A DNA stretch of 64,000 bases, from contig JAIRBC010000016.1 of NCBI GenBank assembly GCA_022008415.1, positions 56,088 through 120,087 of the forward strand, read 5' to 3'. The notes beneath the pieces were generated by a model that searched no databases, was not told where the DNA came from, and saw only the letters and a list, made by a program, of their open reading frames with translations. Numbering within the stretch: the stretch's first letter is position 1; each line of letters begins with the position of its first letter. Below, in pieces: positions 26,664-35,261 of the stretch. Made by a program: the position numbers and the translations under genes. This DNA comes from Cerina litoralis (GTDB lineage Bacteria > Bacteroidota > Bacteroidia > Flavobacteriales > Flavobacteriaceae).

Positions 26664-28205
26664 ATGGCAAAGAAACGCAATAGAAGCGACGAAACAACAT
26701 TCTTAGGTGTAAAATCAAATCCCTTTGTATTCATTCCCTCATTGATTATTGTAATTGTGCTCATTTCCATCACGCTATTTGTGGGGAAACCAATGTCCAT
26801 TTGGTTTGCTGCGATTCAAAAAACGGTCTCGCACACCGTTGGTTGGTTCTATATTCTCTTATTAAATCTATTGCTCTTTTTTGCTTTGTTTCTCGGATAC
26901 GGAAAATTCGGCCGCGTTAGAATTGGCGGAAAGAATGCCATACCCGAATTTTCACTTAAGGCCTGGTTCGCAATGCTGTTTAGTGCAGGTATGGGAATCG
27001 GCATCTTATTTTGGAGCGTGGCAGAGCCTATTTCACACTTTAACGACAACCCCTTATTAAGAGACACCTCCACCGTAGTAGATCGGGCTAAATCGGCTAT
27101 GGGTCTAACCTTCTTGCACTGGGGAATCCACGTTTGGGCTTTATATGCCGTGGTTGCCTTGGCTTTGGCATACTTCACTTTTAACAGAAAATTACCTTTA
27201 ACAATACGCTCCTTGTTTCAACCGCTCTTGGGTAAAGCCATCTATGGCAAATGGGGAGACACGATCGATATTATATCCGTAGTAGCTACCCTATTCGGGC
27301 TCGCAACGTCGTTGGGATTAGGCGTTCAACAGGTAAACGCAGGACTGGGATATCTATTCGGTGTTGAAAACAGTGTATTCGTCCAAATTTTACTCATTAT
27401 AGCAATTACAGCCGCAGCTACCATGTCGTTGGTGTTCGGATTGGACAAAGGAATAAAGCTGGTAAGCGAATGGAATATGCGATTTGCCATAATAATGCTA
27501 GTATTTATGCTTCTCGTGGGGCCTACCATATTTTTACTGAAAGCCTTTATCCAAAATATCGGTCATTATACCACCGTGTTTTTCGAGCAAAGTATGTGGA
27601 CGGAGGCCTATCAGAGCGTGATCAATAAAAAATCATGGCAGAGTTCATGGACCATTTTCTATTGGGGGTGGTGGATTTCATGGTCGCCATTCGTCGGAAT
27701 ATTCATTGCCCGTATTTCTAAGGGAAGAACCTTCCGGGAATTTATATTGGGGGTGCTATTGGTTCCTACATTATTTACTTTTTTATGGATGACCGTATTT
27801 GGTGGAAGCGCACTTTACCAAGAACTCCTAGGCAATCACGCAATTTCTGAAGCAGTAAACAACAACGTATCAACATCTATCTATTATTTGTTGGAACAGT
27901 ATCCATTTGCATCCATATCATCGGGATTGGCAATAATATTGGTAATCGGTTTCTTTATTACCTCATCCGATTCGGGCTCGTTCGTTGTAGATACACTTAC
28001 TTCGGGGGGCAGGCACGACGCCCCTAAAGGGCAAAAAATATTTTGGGCGTCAATGGAAGGAGCCATAGCAGGTGTGCTACTAATTGGTGGTGGACTGGTT
28101 GCCTTACAAACGGCAGCGCTATTGATCGCGATTCCTTTTGCCGTACTGTTGTTGTTGATCTGTTATAGTTTTTACAAAGCTTTATCGGAAGACTTTGAAA
28201 ACTAA
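26664..28205 (+). CDS. BCCT-family choline/betaine transporter
   Basis: This 513-residue protein has 12 predicted membrane segments. The family hallmark lies at about residues 334-356, reading WGWWISWSPFVGIFIARISK followed by GRT. LHWGIHVWALYAVVALALAY and FSAGMGIGILFWSVAEPISH are also BCCT-typical and contribute aromatic residues to the quaternary-amine site. It would take up choline, betaine or carnitine, driven by sodium or protons. It ends the phosphoesterase block and complements the sodium/choline symporter at 10147-11754. The protein ends soon after the last membrane segment, lacking the long regulatory tail of osmosensing members such as BetP, which suits a catabolic rather than osmotic role. 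Confidence 0.92.
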   Translation: MAKKRNRSDETTFLGVKSNPFVFIPSLIIVIVLISITLFVGKPMSIWFAAIQKTVSHTVGWFYILLLNLLLFFALFLGYGKFGRVRIGGKNAIPEFSLKAWFAMLFSAGMGIGILFWSVAEPISHFNDNPLLRDTSTVVDRAKSAMGLTFLHWGIHVWALYAVVALALAYFTFNRKLPLTIRSLFQPLLGKAIYGKWGDTIDIISVVATLFGLATSLGLGVQQVNAGLGYLFGVENSVFVQILLIIAITAAATMSLVFGLDKGIKLVSEWNMRFAIIMLVFMLLVGPTIFLLKAFIQNIGHYTTVFFEQSMWTEAYQSVINKKSWQSSWTIFYWGWWISWSPFVGIFIARISKGRTFREFILGVLLVPTLFTFLWMTVFGGSALYQELLGNHAISEAVNNNVSTSIYYLLEQYPFASISSGLAIILVIGFFITSSDSGSFVVDTLTSGGRHDAPKGQKIFWASMEGAIAGVLLIGGGLVALQTAALLIAIPFAVLLLLICYSFYKALSEDFEN

Positions 28206-28225
28206 AATTAACCGAATCATCAGGG

Positions 28226-28389
28226 CCTGTAGATAAAGGATCAAAAGGTCGCATTGCCATTAGCGTCTGGATAGCCACCAAACCCGGTATGGACAATTTT
28301 CTAAAATCGGAAGGGATTTGGCCGTAAGGCAAAAAGGAATTTTGGCTACTTTAAAAAGAATAAAAAGTTTAAATTGGCTAACTATTTAA
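28226..28389 (+). pseudogene. Remnant of a second EEP-fold phosphodiesterase gene (C-terminal end)
   Basis: The frame starting at 28226 reads KGSKGRIAISVWIATKPG, then MDNFLKSEGIWP and a stop. It aligns residue for residue, without gaps, to residues about 325-355 of the enzyme at 23121-24239 (VGREGCIVNGERIDTNP, then REKFLQPEGIWP). After a frame change the next codons give KGILATLKRIKS, matching KGVLAIFEIKS there. It is therefore the scar of a duplicate gene lost between the BCCT and GH109 genes. Confidence 0.7.
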
Positions 28390-28407
28390 TAATTTAAAAA
28401 TCACAAA

Positions 28408-29769
28408 ATGGGATCAAGACGTAATTTCGTTAAAAAAACAGCGCTCGCAGGGGCCGGAATCGCTACCATGCCGAACGTATCATTTGGGGCCTTTACGGGA
28501 CCGAAGACCGATAAACTGAACATGGCATTTATAGGGGTAGGCGGACGTGGCGCCAGCCATTTGCGCAATATTTTGCAGCGGACGGACGTAAACGTCACCG
28601 CCATCTGCGACATTGATCCCAAACGTATTGATGTTTCCCTTAAGATGATAGATGACGCAGGGTTTAAAAAACCGAAAACCTTTGGCAGCAACGACTACGA
28701 TTATAGGAACTTATTGGAACTAAAGGAGGTCGATGCCGTCATTATCGCCACCCCGTGGCTCTGGCACGTCAGAATGTCTACGGATGCCATGAAAGCCGGA
28801 AAATACGCGGGGGTCGAGGTATCCGCGGCCAACACCATGGAGGAATGTTGGGACCTTGTAAATGTACACGAGAAGACGGGATCCCACGTAATGATACTGG
28901 AAAATGTAAATTACAGAAGGGATGTTCTGGCCGTGCTGAACATGGTAAAACAAAACCTCTTCGGGGAGCTTCTTCATTTTAGGTGCGGCTACCAGCACGA
29001 CCTAAGGGGCGTGTTTTTCGACAGTGGAAAACCAGACCATGGCAAAGGAGTGGAATTCGGCGATAAAGCCTATTCGGAGGCCGCTTGGCGTACCCAGCAT
29101 AATTTAATGCAGAATGCCGACGTATACCCCACCCACGGGGTAGGGCCCATCGCGGCGATGTGCGATATCAATCGCGGAAACCGATTTATGTCGCTTACCT
29201 CCCATGCCACCAAGGCCAGGGGCCTCCATAAGTACATCGTGGACAACGCGGGGGAGGATCACCCCAACGCCAAACTAAAATGGAAACTGGGGGATGTCAT
29301 TACCAGCACCATAGAGACCGCCAATCATGAGACCATCATCGTTACCCACGACTGCAGTTCGCCGAGGCCCTATTCCCTTGGCTTTAGGGTCCAGGGCACC
29401 GAAGGCCTCTGGGAAGTGGACGGCAACCGGATCTATATCGAGGGGCAGGCCCAAAAGCCCCACCAATGGGACGTAGCCGATGAGTGGCTCAAAAAATACG
29501 ACCACCCCCTATGGAAAAAATACGGGGAGCACGCCGAGGGCGCTGGACACGGGGGGATGGATTTCTTCGTGGATCACGCCTTTGTGGAATCTGCCAAACA
29601 AAATATAGCCCCTCCCATGGATGCATACGATTGCGCGGCATGGAGCGCCATAACACCCCTTTCCGAAGTCTCCATAGAAAACAACGGGGCGCCCCAGGAT
29701 TTCCCCGATTTTACCCGGGGGCTGTGGATAAACAGGGAACCGTACAACTGGATGAAGGATACGTACTAA
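28408..29769 (+). CDS. GH109-type alpha-N-acetylgalactosaminidase (NAD-dependent, Gfo/Idh/MocA fold)
   Basis: This 453-residue protein has a twin-arginine-type leader (SRRNFVKKTALAGAG). The NAD site MAFIGVGGRGASHLRNIL follows, then IATPWLWHVRMSTDAMKAGK, GVEVSAANTMEECWDLV, MILENVNYRRDVLAVLNMV, ADVYPTHGVGPIAAMCDINR (about 237-256) and AGHGGMDFFVDHA (about 379). This set, especially YPTHGxGP and HGGMDF, is the GH109 pattern rather than that of ordinary sugar dehydrogenases. GH109 enzymes remove terminal alpha-GalNAc, as on blood-group A structures, by a transient NAD oxidation. It is followed 2 bases later by the GH95 gene, so they form an operon. Confidence 0.85.
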   Translation: MGSRRNFVKKTALAGAGIATMPNVSFGAFTGPKTDKLNMAFIGVGGRGASHLRNILQRTDVNVTAICDIDPKRIDVSLKMIDDAGFKKPKTFGSNDYDYRNLLELKEVDAVIIATPWLWHVRMSTDAMKAGKYAGVEVSAANTMEECWDLVNVHEKTGSHVMILENVNYRRDVLAVLNMVKQNLFGELLHFRCGYQHDLRGVFFDSGKPDHGKGVEFGDKAYSEAAWRTQHNLMQNADVYPTHGVGPIAAMCDINRGNRFMSLTSHATKARGLHKYIVDNAGEDHPNAKLKWKLGDVITSTIETANHETIIVTHDCSSPRPYSLGFRVQGTEGLWEVDGNRIYIEGQAQKPHQWDVADEWLKKYDHPLWKKYGEHAEGAGHGGMDFFVDHAFVESAKQNIAPPMDAYDCAAWSAITPLSEVSIENNGAPQDFPDFTRGLWINREPYNWMKDTY

Positions 29770-29771
29770 TA

Positions 29772-32159
29772 ATGAAAAAAAAGCTCTTTGTCTTGTTTGC
29801 AAGCAATGCAGTGACACTTTTTACGATTTCTGCCTTCGCACAAAATACCGGGATTCAACCATCACAGTTGAAACTGTGGTACGAGCACCCTGCCAAATCT
29901 TGGATGACGGAAGCTCTGCCTATTGGCAATGGCTACATGGAGGCTATGTTTTTTGGCGGTGTGGGGGAAGAACACATTCAGTTTAACGAAGAATCCCTAT
30001 GGTACGGAGGGAAAGGCGAATGGGATAAATATAACGGTGGCAATAGGGAAAATGCGTATACCTATTTGCCAGAAATCAGACGGTTGATTGACGAGGGCAA
30101 ATACAAGGAAGCGGACCAGCTTGCCAGCAGGGAACTTACCGGAATAATCAAAGGGAGAAACGACAACAATGGTTGGGAAGGATTCGGAGCCTATCAAACC
30201 TTTGGAGATCTATTTGTAAAAATTGGCCAATCGGGGGTGCCGACGAATTATATCAGGGAGCTCGATATTTCTAACTCGGTAGCCACCGTAAAATACCAGG
30301 TTGATGGTGTAAACCATAAGCGCAATTATTTTGCCAGTTACCCAAGTCGTACCTTGGTATTCCATTTTGAAAACGATAGTCCCGATGGCATCGATTATGT
30401 GATTTGGGAATCCACCCCACACAAGAACGCTGCGATTGAACTAAGGGGGGATGAACTAATAATGTCCGGCCATCTGGAAAACAATGGAATGGGTTATGAA
30501 AGTAGAATGTTGATCGAATCCGATGGCGAGAAAGTTACTTTCATTGATGGAAAATTGCGGTTAAAATCCACTAAGCACCTCACATTGTACCTGACAGCCG
30601 CTACGGACTATCAAAATAAATATCCCTCCTACTCCGGGAGGGATTATGTAACGTTAAACAAGACCACTCTAAATTCAGTTAAACAAAAAGGCTATAGCCG
30701 GATTTTGTCGGAACATATTCTGGACTATTCCAATTTATTTTCCAGGGTAAATTTTGAACTGGAATCAAATAACAGGAACAATATTCCGACCAATGAAAGG
30801 CTAAAGGCCTACGCCTTGGGCAATAAAGACCTGTCCCTGGAAGCGCTATATTTTCAATACGGCCGTTACCTTTTGATCAGCAGTTCCCGGCCAGGGACGA
30901 TGCCCGCAAATTTACAGGGCAAATGGAACGATCAGACCAATCCACCTTGGGCGAGCGACTATCACGCCAACATCAATATTGAAATGATCTACTGGCCGGC
31001 AGAGGTCACCAATCTGTCAGAATGCCATGAGCCCCTTATCGAATATATAGATAAGTTGAGGCCTCCGGGCCGAAAATCGGCCAAGGACTTTTTCAATGCG
31101 AAGGGTTGGGTTGTAAACACCATGAACAATCCCTTTGGATATACTGCTCCTGGTTGGGGGTTTCCCTGGGGCTTTTTTCCAGGCGGGGCAGCTTGGTACT
31201 CCCGTCATGTATGGGAGCATTACGAATTTTCGAAAGACCTTGATTATTTAAGGGAAAAAGGTTATCCCATAATGAAGGAGGCCGCTCTTTTTTGGTTGGA
31301 TTATTTGACCCAGGATTCCGAGGGGTATTTGGTATCCTCCCCCTCCTATTCCCCAGAGCACGGCGGGATTTCCGCAGGGGCCTATATGGATATTGAAATC
31401 GCCTGGGACATCTTTAATAATTGCATCAAAGCCTGCGATGCCTTGGGAGAGGACAAGGAGTTTAAAAGGAAGTTAATGTCTGCCAAAACAAAATTATTGC
31501 CTTTAAAAATTGGCAGGTGGGGGCAACTACAGGAATGGAAGGAAGATGTTGACGACCCCAGCAACAAACATCGCCATGTATCACATTTATACGCCCTCTA
31601 TCCAGGAAATCAAATAAACCCGGTTGAAACACCCGATCTAATCGACGCTGCTCGAGTGTCGTTGAACGCCAGGGGAGACGACGGCACGGGCTGGTCTATT
31701 GGATGGAAAATAAATTTTTGGGCACGATTATTAGAAGGAAACAGATCTTATAAATTATTGAACAGGGCCATGCAAGTCACTTCCGATGACGGCGTAAATA
31801 TGGTGGATGGAGGTGGGGTCTATGCCAATCTTTTTTCCACCCACCCCCCCTTTCAATTGGACGGGAACATGGGAACTGCCGCTGGGATGGCCGAGATGCT
31901 CGTGCAATCACACTCGGGGGAAATCCATGTGCTTCCGGCACTTCCGGAGGCATGGCCAACCGGCAGGATCACAGGATTAAAAGCGCGTGGGGGATTTATG
32001 GTCGATGTCGAATGGACTGCAGGCAAGCTAAATCTAGCGAGAATCACATCGCCCATAGCCCAATCGGTAACGGTCCGATATCGAGATAAAGTGGTTAAAA
32101 TGAACCTGCCAAAAGACGGATCCGTGGTTCTTGACAAGGAATTGAAACCCTTGGATTGA
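29772..32159 (+). CDS. GH95 alpha-L-fucosidase (or alpha-L-galactosidase)
   Basis: Counting from ATG 29772, two bases after the GH109 stop, the protein has 795 residues; an upstream frame running into GH109 is not real. A signal peptide ends in SAFAQN. The N-terminal domain shows ALPIGNGYMEAMFFGGV and FNEESLWYGG. The (alpha/alpha)6 domain has DYHANINIEMIYWPAEVTNL with the paired Asn residues (about 396), SPSYSPEHG with the likely acid Glu (about 524), HVSHLYALYPGNQI and FQLDGNMGTAAGMAEML with the Asp (about 694). The family hydrolyses alpha-1,2-fucosyl or related linkages with inversion. Beside GH109 and GH110 it fits stripping of H-type fucose from blood-group-like glycans. Confidence 0.92.
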   Translation: MKKKLFVLFASNAVTLFTISAFAQNTGIQPSQLKLWYEHPAKSWMTEALPIGNGYMEAMFFGGVGEEHIQFNEESLWYGGKGEWDKYNGGNRENAYTYLPEIRRLIDEGKYKEADQLASRELTGIIKGRNDNNGWEGFGAYQTFGDLFVKIGQSGVPTNYIRELDISNSVATVKYQVDGVNHKRNYFASYPSRTLVFHFENDSPDGIDYVIWESTPHKNAAIELRGDELIMSGHLENNGMGYESRMLIESDGEKVTFIDGKLRLKSTKHLTLYLTAATDYQNKYPSYSGRDYVTLNKTTLNSVKQKGYSRILSEHILDYSNLFSRVNFELESNNRNNIPTNERLKAYALGNKDLSLEALYFQYGRYLLISSSRPGTMPANLQGKWNDQTNPPWASDYHANINIEMIYWPAEVTNLSECHEPLIEYIDKLRPPGRKSAKDFFNAKGWVVNTMNNPFGYTAPGWGFPWGFFPGGAAWYSRHVWEHYEFSKDLDYLREKGYPIMKEAALFWLDYLTQDSEGYLVSSPSYSPEHGGISAGAYMDIEIAWDIFNNCIKACDALGEDKEFKRKLMSAKTKLLPLKIGRWGQLQEWKEDVDDPSNKHRHVSHLYALYPGNQINPVETPDLIDAARVSLNARGDDGTGWSIGWKINFWARLLEGNRSYKLLNRAMQVTSDDGVNMVDGGGVYANLFSTHPPFQLDGNMGTAAGMAEMLVQSHSGEIHVLPALPEAWPTGRITGLKARGGFMVDVEWTAGKLNLARITSPIAQSVTVRYRDKVVKMNLPKDGSVVLDKELKPLD

Positions 32160-32204
32160 TTTCGATATGTTGTTCTGGACAAAATTTTAATAAAAAATGA
32201 AAAA

Positions 32205-33284
32205 ATGAAAATCAAATTATCATTGCTACTTCTGATAGCTTCCGTTGGTTGCCTGGCCCAGAAGAAGGCGGAAAATATTATCCTTATTTCGGTCGATGGT
32301 ATGCGTTGGCAGGAGATATTTCAGGGAGCCGATTCTACCCTGCTTTTCAACAACAAATATCACTTTCAGGATTTGGAGTCCCTCCAAAAAAAGTATTGGG
32401 CATCCACCCCAGAGGAAAGACGGCAAAAAACCATGCCTTTTTTTTGGAGAACCATCGCCGCTAAGGGCCAGCTCTATGGCAACCGTGATCTGGGAAACAA
32501 GGTAAACGTAAAGAACAAATACTGGTTCTCCTATCCTGGACGTAGTGAGACCCTTTGCGGATACTACGATCCAAAGATAGATTCCAACGCATATCCCAAC
32601 AACCCCAACGAAAACGTGCTGGAGTTCCTCAATACACAGGATGACTATGAGGGCAAGGTGGTGACCTTCGCTTCTTGGGATGCCGTTGGACGAATTGTGA
32701 ACAGGGACCGCAACGGTATGTTGGCAAACCTTCCCGGTGAAGAAGTACAGGGAACACACCTCACCGATTCCCAAAAATTAGCAAATGAACTTCAACATTA
32801 TCTACCGGAATATTTTGGGAAGAGCGTCCGTTTTGACGAGCACACCTTTGCCTTGGCAAAAACGTATATGGCAGCCGATCACCCAAAGGTCTTGTACATC
32901 GATTTTGCAGACCCCGACGATTTTGGCCACGCAGGACAATACGATTCCTATCTGGATTCTGCCCACTATATCGATGCCATGATCGCCAGTTTATGGAAAA
33001 TGATTCAGGAAGATCCCTTTTACAAGAACAAGACCGCCATTTTGGTATATCCCGATCACGGCAGGGGATTGGGGAACCAATGGACAAGCCACGGTTCCGA
33101 GACGACACATAGTGATGAAACCTGGCTGGCAGCAATGGGCCCCGGCGTAACGCCCCTGGGAGAGGTTATAACCGAGGGTCAGATTTATCAAGATCAAATA
33201 GCGCAAACGGCAGCAAACCTCCTTGGCTTTATATTTACGGCAGACCATCCGGTAGGAGGATCCATTAAAAGTATTGTCGAATAA
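32205..33284 (+). CDS. Alkaline-phosphatase-superfamily hydrolase, secreted
   Basis: This 359-residue protein has a signal peptide (SVGCLAQ). Superfamily motifs are LISVDGMRWQEIF (metal Asp), YPGRSETLCGYYDP with a probable Ser nucleophile (about 112), DPDDFGHAGQYDSY (about 236), YPDHGRG (about 282) and SHGSETTHSDETW (about 297). It is a different branch from the enzyme at 24305, with its own conserved PGRSE nucleophile loop, and lacks a sulfatase C-x-P-S-R motif. It could cleave phosphodiester or phosphomonoester groups carried on glycolipids. It lies between GH95 and an endoglycoceramidase-like gene, 11 bases from the latter. Confidence 0.78.
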   Translation: MKIKLSLLLLIASVGCLAQKKAENIILISVDGMRWQEIFQGADSTLLFNNKYHFQDLESLQKKYWASTPEERRQKTMPFFWRTIAAKGQLYGNRDLGNKVNVKNKYWFSYPGRSETLCGYYDPKIDSNAYPNNPNENVLEFLNTQDDYEGKVVTFASWDAVGRIVNRDRNGMLANLPGEEVQGTHLTDSQKLANELQHYLPEYFGKSVRFDEHTFALAKTYMAADHPKVLYIDFADPDDFGHAGQYDSYLDSAHYIDAMIASLWKMIQEDPFYKNKTAILVYPDHGRGLGNQWTSHGSETTHSDETWLAAMGPGVTPLGEVITEGQIYQDQIAQTAANLLGFIFTADHPVGGSIKSIVE

Positions 33285-33295
33285 AATCTCCTTAA

Positions 33296-34918
33296 ATGAG
33301 AAAAATTGAAACACGATCGACAGCAGCACCATCGTATATGGTTCCTTTGGTCTGGGTCATTTTATGTTCTGTAATGTTAGTAGGATGTGAACCATCCAAA
33401 AAAGAAGTTGAGTCGGGTTCTTTCCAGCCCAAGGAAATTACGGTGAAAGGCAATCGTTTTGTGGATGATTCGGAACGGCAGGTCATTTTGAACAGCATCA
33501 ATTTGGTCAACAAATCCAAAAAGGACGGATATATGCTTAAGGGTGGCCCAGAACTCTATGCAAAGGTAAAAGAATGGGGCTTTAACAGTATTCGACTCGT
33601 CATTATCTGGGATGGGCTAGAACCCGAACCCGGCACTTACAACGAGGAGTATTTAAAGGAAATCGACAAACGGATTAAATGGGCCCAGGAGAACGGGCTT
33701 TTTGTGGTTTTAGACATGCACCAAGACCTCTTTAGTGTTAAATACGCCGATGGAGCGCCGGAATGGGCCACCCTGGACGAAGGCTTACCCCATGTTAAGG
33801 GCGATGTGTGGAGCGATGCCTACATGATGAGTCCGGCCGTGCAGACTGCTTTTGATAATTTCTGGGCGAACAAAAAAGCCTCGGACAGCTTAGGGGTCCA
33901 GGACCATTATGCCAATGTATGGAAGCACGTCGCTAAGCGATATGCTAACAATCCCACCGTGATAGGATATGATCTCATGAACGAGCCTTCTCAAGGATCA
34001 TCTTTGTTGCAGGCCAAGCCCGCCTTATTGAAAGCCTTGGGTAAAATGCTTAATAAATTGGAAGGGACGGTGATGACGGAGAAACAGCTGACCGAGACCT
34101 GGAACAATGTGGAACAAAGGATGGCGGTCCTTAAACTGCTTTCCAACAAGGAAAATTACGCCGAGGTAATCGATGCCTTATACCCATATACCCACGCCTT
34201 CGAAAAGGAGAAATTGCAGCCGTTTTACCAGAGGGTTGCCAATGCTATAAGAGAAGTGGATACCGATCACGTCCTATTCTTAGAGCATGCCTATTATGGA
34301 AATAAGGGCGTCAAAAGCAGTATCGAAAGAACTACACTCCCCAATGGCGTGCCAGACCCCTTGGTGTCCTATGGCGCACATCCTTACGATTTGGTTACAG
34401 ATACTAAAAGTGCCGCCAATGCATCCGTGGAACGTGTAGACTTAATTTACGACAGGATCGTGGAAAAAGGACAACAGTTAAAAATGCCCGTATGGCTTGG
34501 CGAATGGGGCGCCTATTACGATTGGGGTGAAAGTATAGTCACCGTGGCCCGACATGCCATATCCCGTATGGAGAAAGACTTGTTGGGTAACGCATACTGG
34601 TCCTATCACTCGAGTTTGGAAAGCCAGGCCTATTTTAAAAAAGCGATAATCAGGCCGTACCCCGCATATACCAACGGTGAACTTTTGGGCTATAAATTCG
34701 ATTTCGACAATTCGATTTTATCGGTAGAATGGAGGGAAAATGGAGCAAACGATGCACCAACCGTTATCTTTATCCCATGGCTTTCCAAATTACAACTCGA
34801 TAATCAAAATGATGTTTTTAGTATAGAAAAAATCGAAGGCTCTGATGCGGGATGGATTCTTATATCCACCCAAAAAGAAAAGGGAATCCGAAAAATCGAT
34901 TTTTATTTTAAAAAATAA
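33296..34918 (+). CDS. GH5 endoglycoceramidase-like lipoprotein (paralogue 1)
   Basis: This 540-residue lipoprotein (VMLVGCEPSK) is a GH5 (beta/alpha)8 enzyme. VVLDMHQDLFSVKY, followed by GAPEWATLD (about 139-160), is the endoglycoceramidase-type motif. The acid/base Glu is in YDLMNEPSQGS (about 229) and the nucleophile Glu in VWLGEWGAYY (about 402). A beta-sandwich of about 90 residues follows. Such enzymes release intact oligosaccharide from ceramide in glycosphingolipids. Steryl-glucosidases and endo-beta-1,6-galactanase-like relatives are the alternatives. It ends the GH109-GH95-phosphatase operon and has a close paralogue at 37334-38944. Confidence 0.83.
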   Translation: MRKIETRSTAAPSYMVPLVWVILCSVMLVGCEPSKKEVESGSFQPKEITVKGNRFVDDSERQVILNSINLVNKSKKDGYMLKGGPELYAKVKEWGFNSIRLVIIWDGLEPEPGTYNEEYLKEIDKRIKWAQENGLFVVLDMHQDLFSVKYADGAPEWATLDEGLPHVKGDVWSDAYMMSPAVQTAFDNFWANKKASDSLGVQDHYANVWKHVAKRYANNPTVIGYDLMNEPSQGSSLLQAKPALLKALGKMLNKLEGTVMTEKQLTETWNNVEQRMAVLKLLSNKENYAEVIDALYPYTHAFEKEKLQPFYQRVANAIREVDTDHVLFLEHAYYGNKGVKSSIERTTLPNGVPDPLVSYGAHPYDLVTDTKSAANASVERVDLIYDRIVEKGQQLKMPVWLGEWGAYYDWGESIVTVARHAISRMEKDLLGNAYWSYHSSLESQAYFKKAIIRPYPAYTNGELLGYKFDFDNSILSVEWRENGANDAPTVIFIPWLSKLQLDNQNDVFSIEKIEGSDAGWILISTQKEKGIRKIDFYFKK

Positions 34919-35261
34919 ACGAACGAAAAACCGACAAATCAGAAAAAACGAATTGTCGTCAACTTTCGAGAAAGTAGGTTTTAGCCGTGAACATTTCATC
35001 AACAAATAAAAGTATACATGCGACCGGCCGCAATTGTCACAGGCCTTTTCTGCAAAACTCCTTCTGACCTGCTTCTTACCGAGTTTTGCATTGGCTTGAA
35101 TCTAGAAAGATAAAAATATAGTGCTCTTGGGTAACACATTGGGAGATCTAAATTCCTCCATCGGTATAGATAATCGAGTAGCACATGGTGTGGACCATAC
35201 CAGATAGGGAAAACCGTAGAAGAAATAGTTAACTTGGATTATTTTGAATAAACGCCGCCTA
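34919..35261 (+). other. Intergenic stretch with a possible gene-tail remnant
   Basis: This 343-base gap has no gene. Its last part (35174-35251) contains a short protein-like plus-strand frame, STWCGPYQIGKTVEEIVNLD followed by YFE and a TAA, which runs up to the next gene and has a stop just upstream; it may be the tail of a lost gene. ACTTTC-GA-GAAAGT at 34962-34975 is a short palindrome without a T-run. The promoter of the GH110 gene must lie here. Confidence 0.3.

Noticed and set aside
29484..29771. 96-codon upstream extension of the GH95 gene
   Set aside because: It overlaps the GH109 gene in another frame, and the ATG at 29772 is followed at once by a normal signal peptide.
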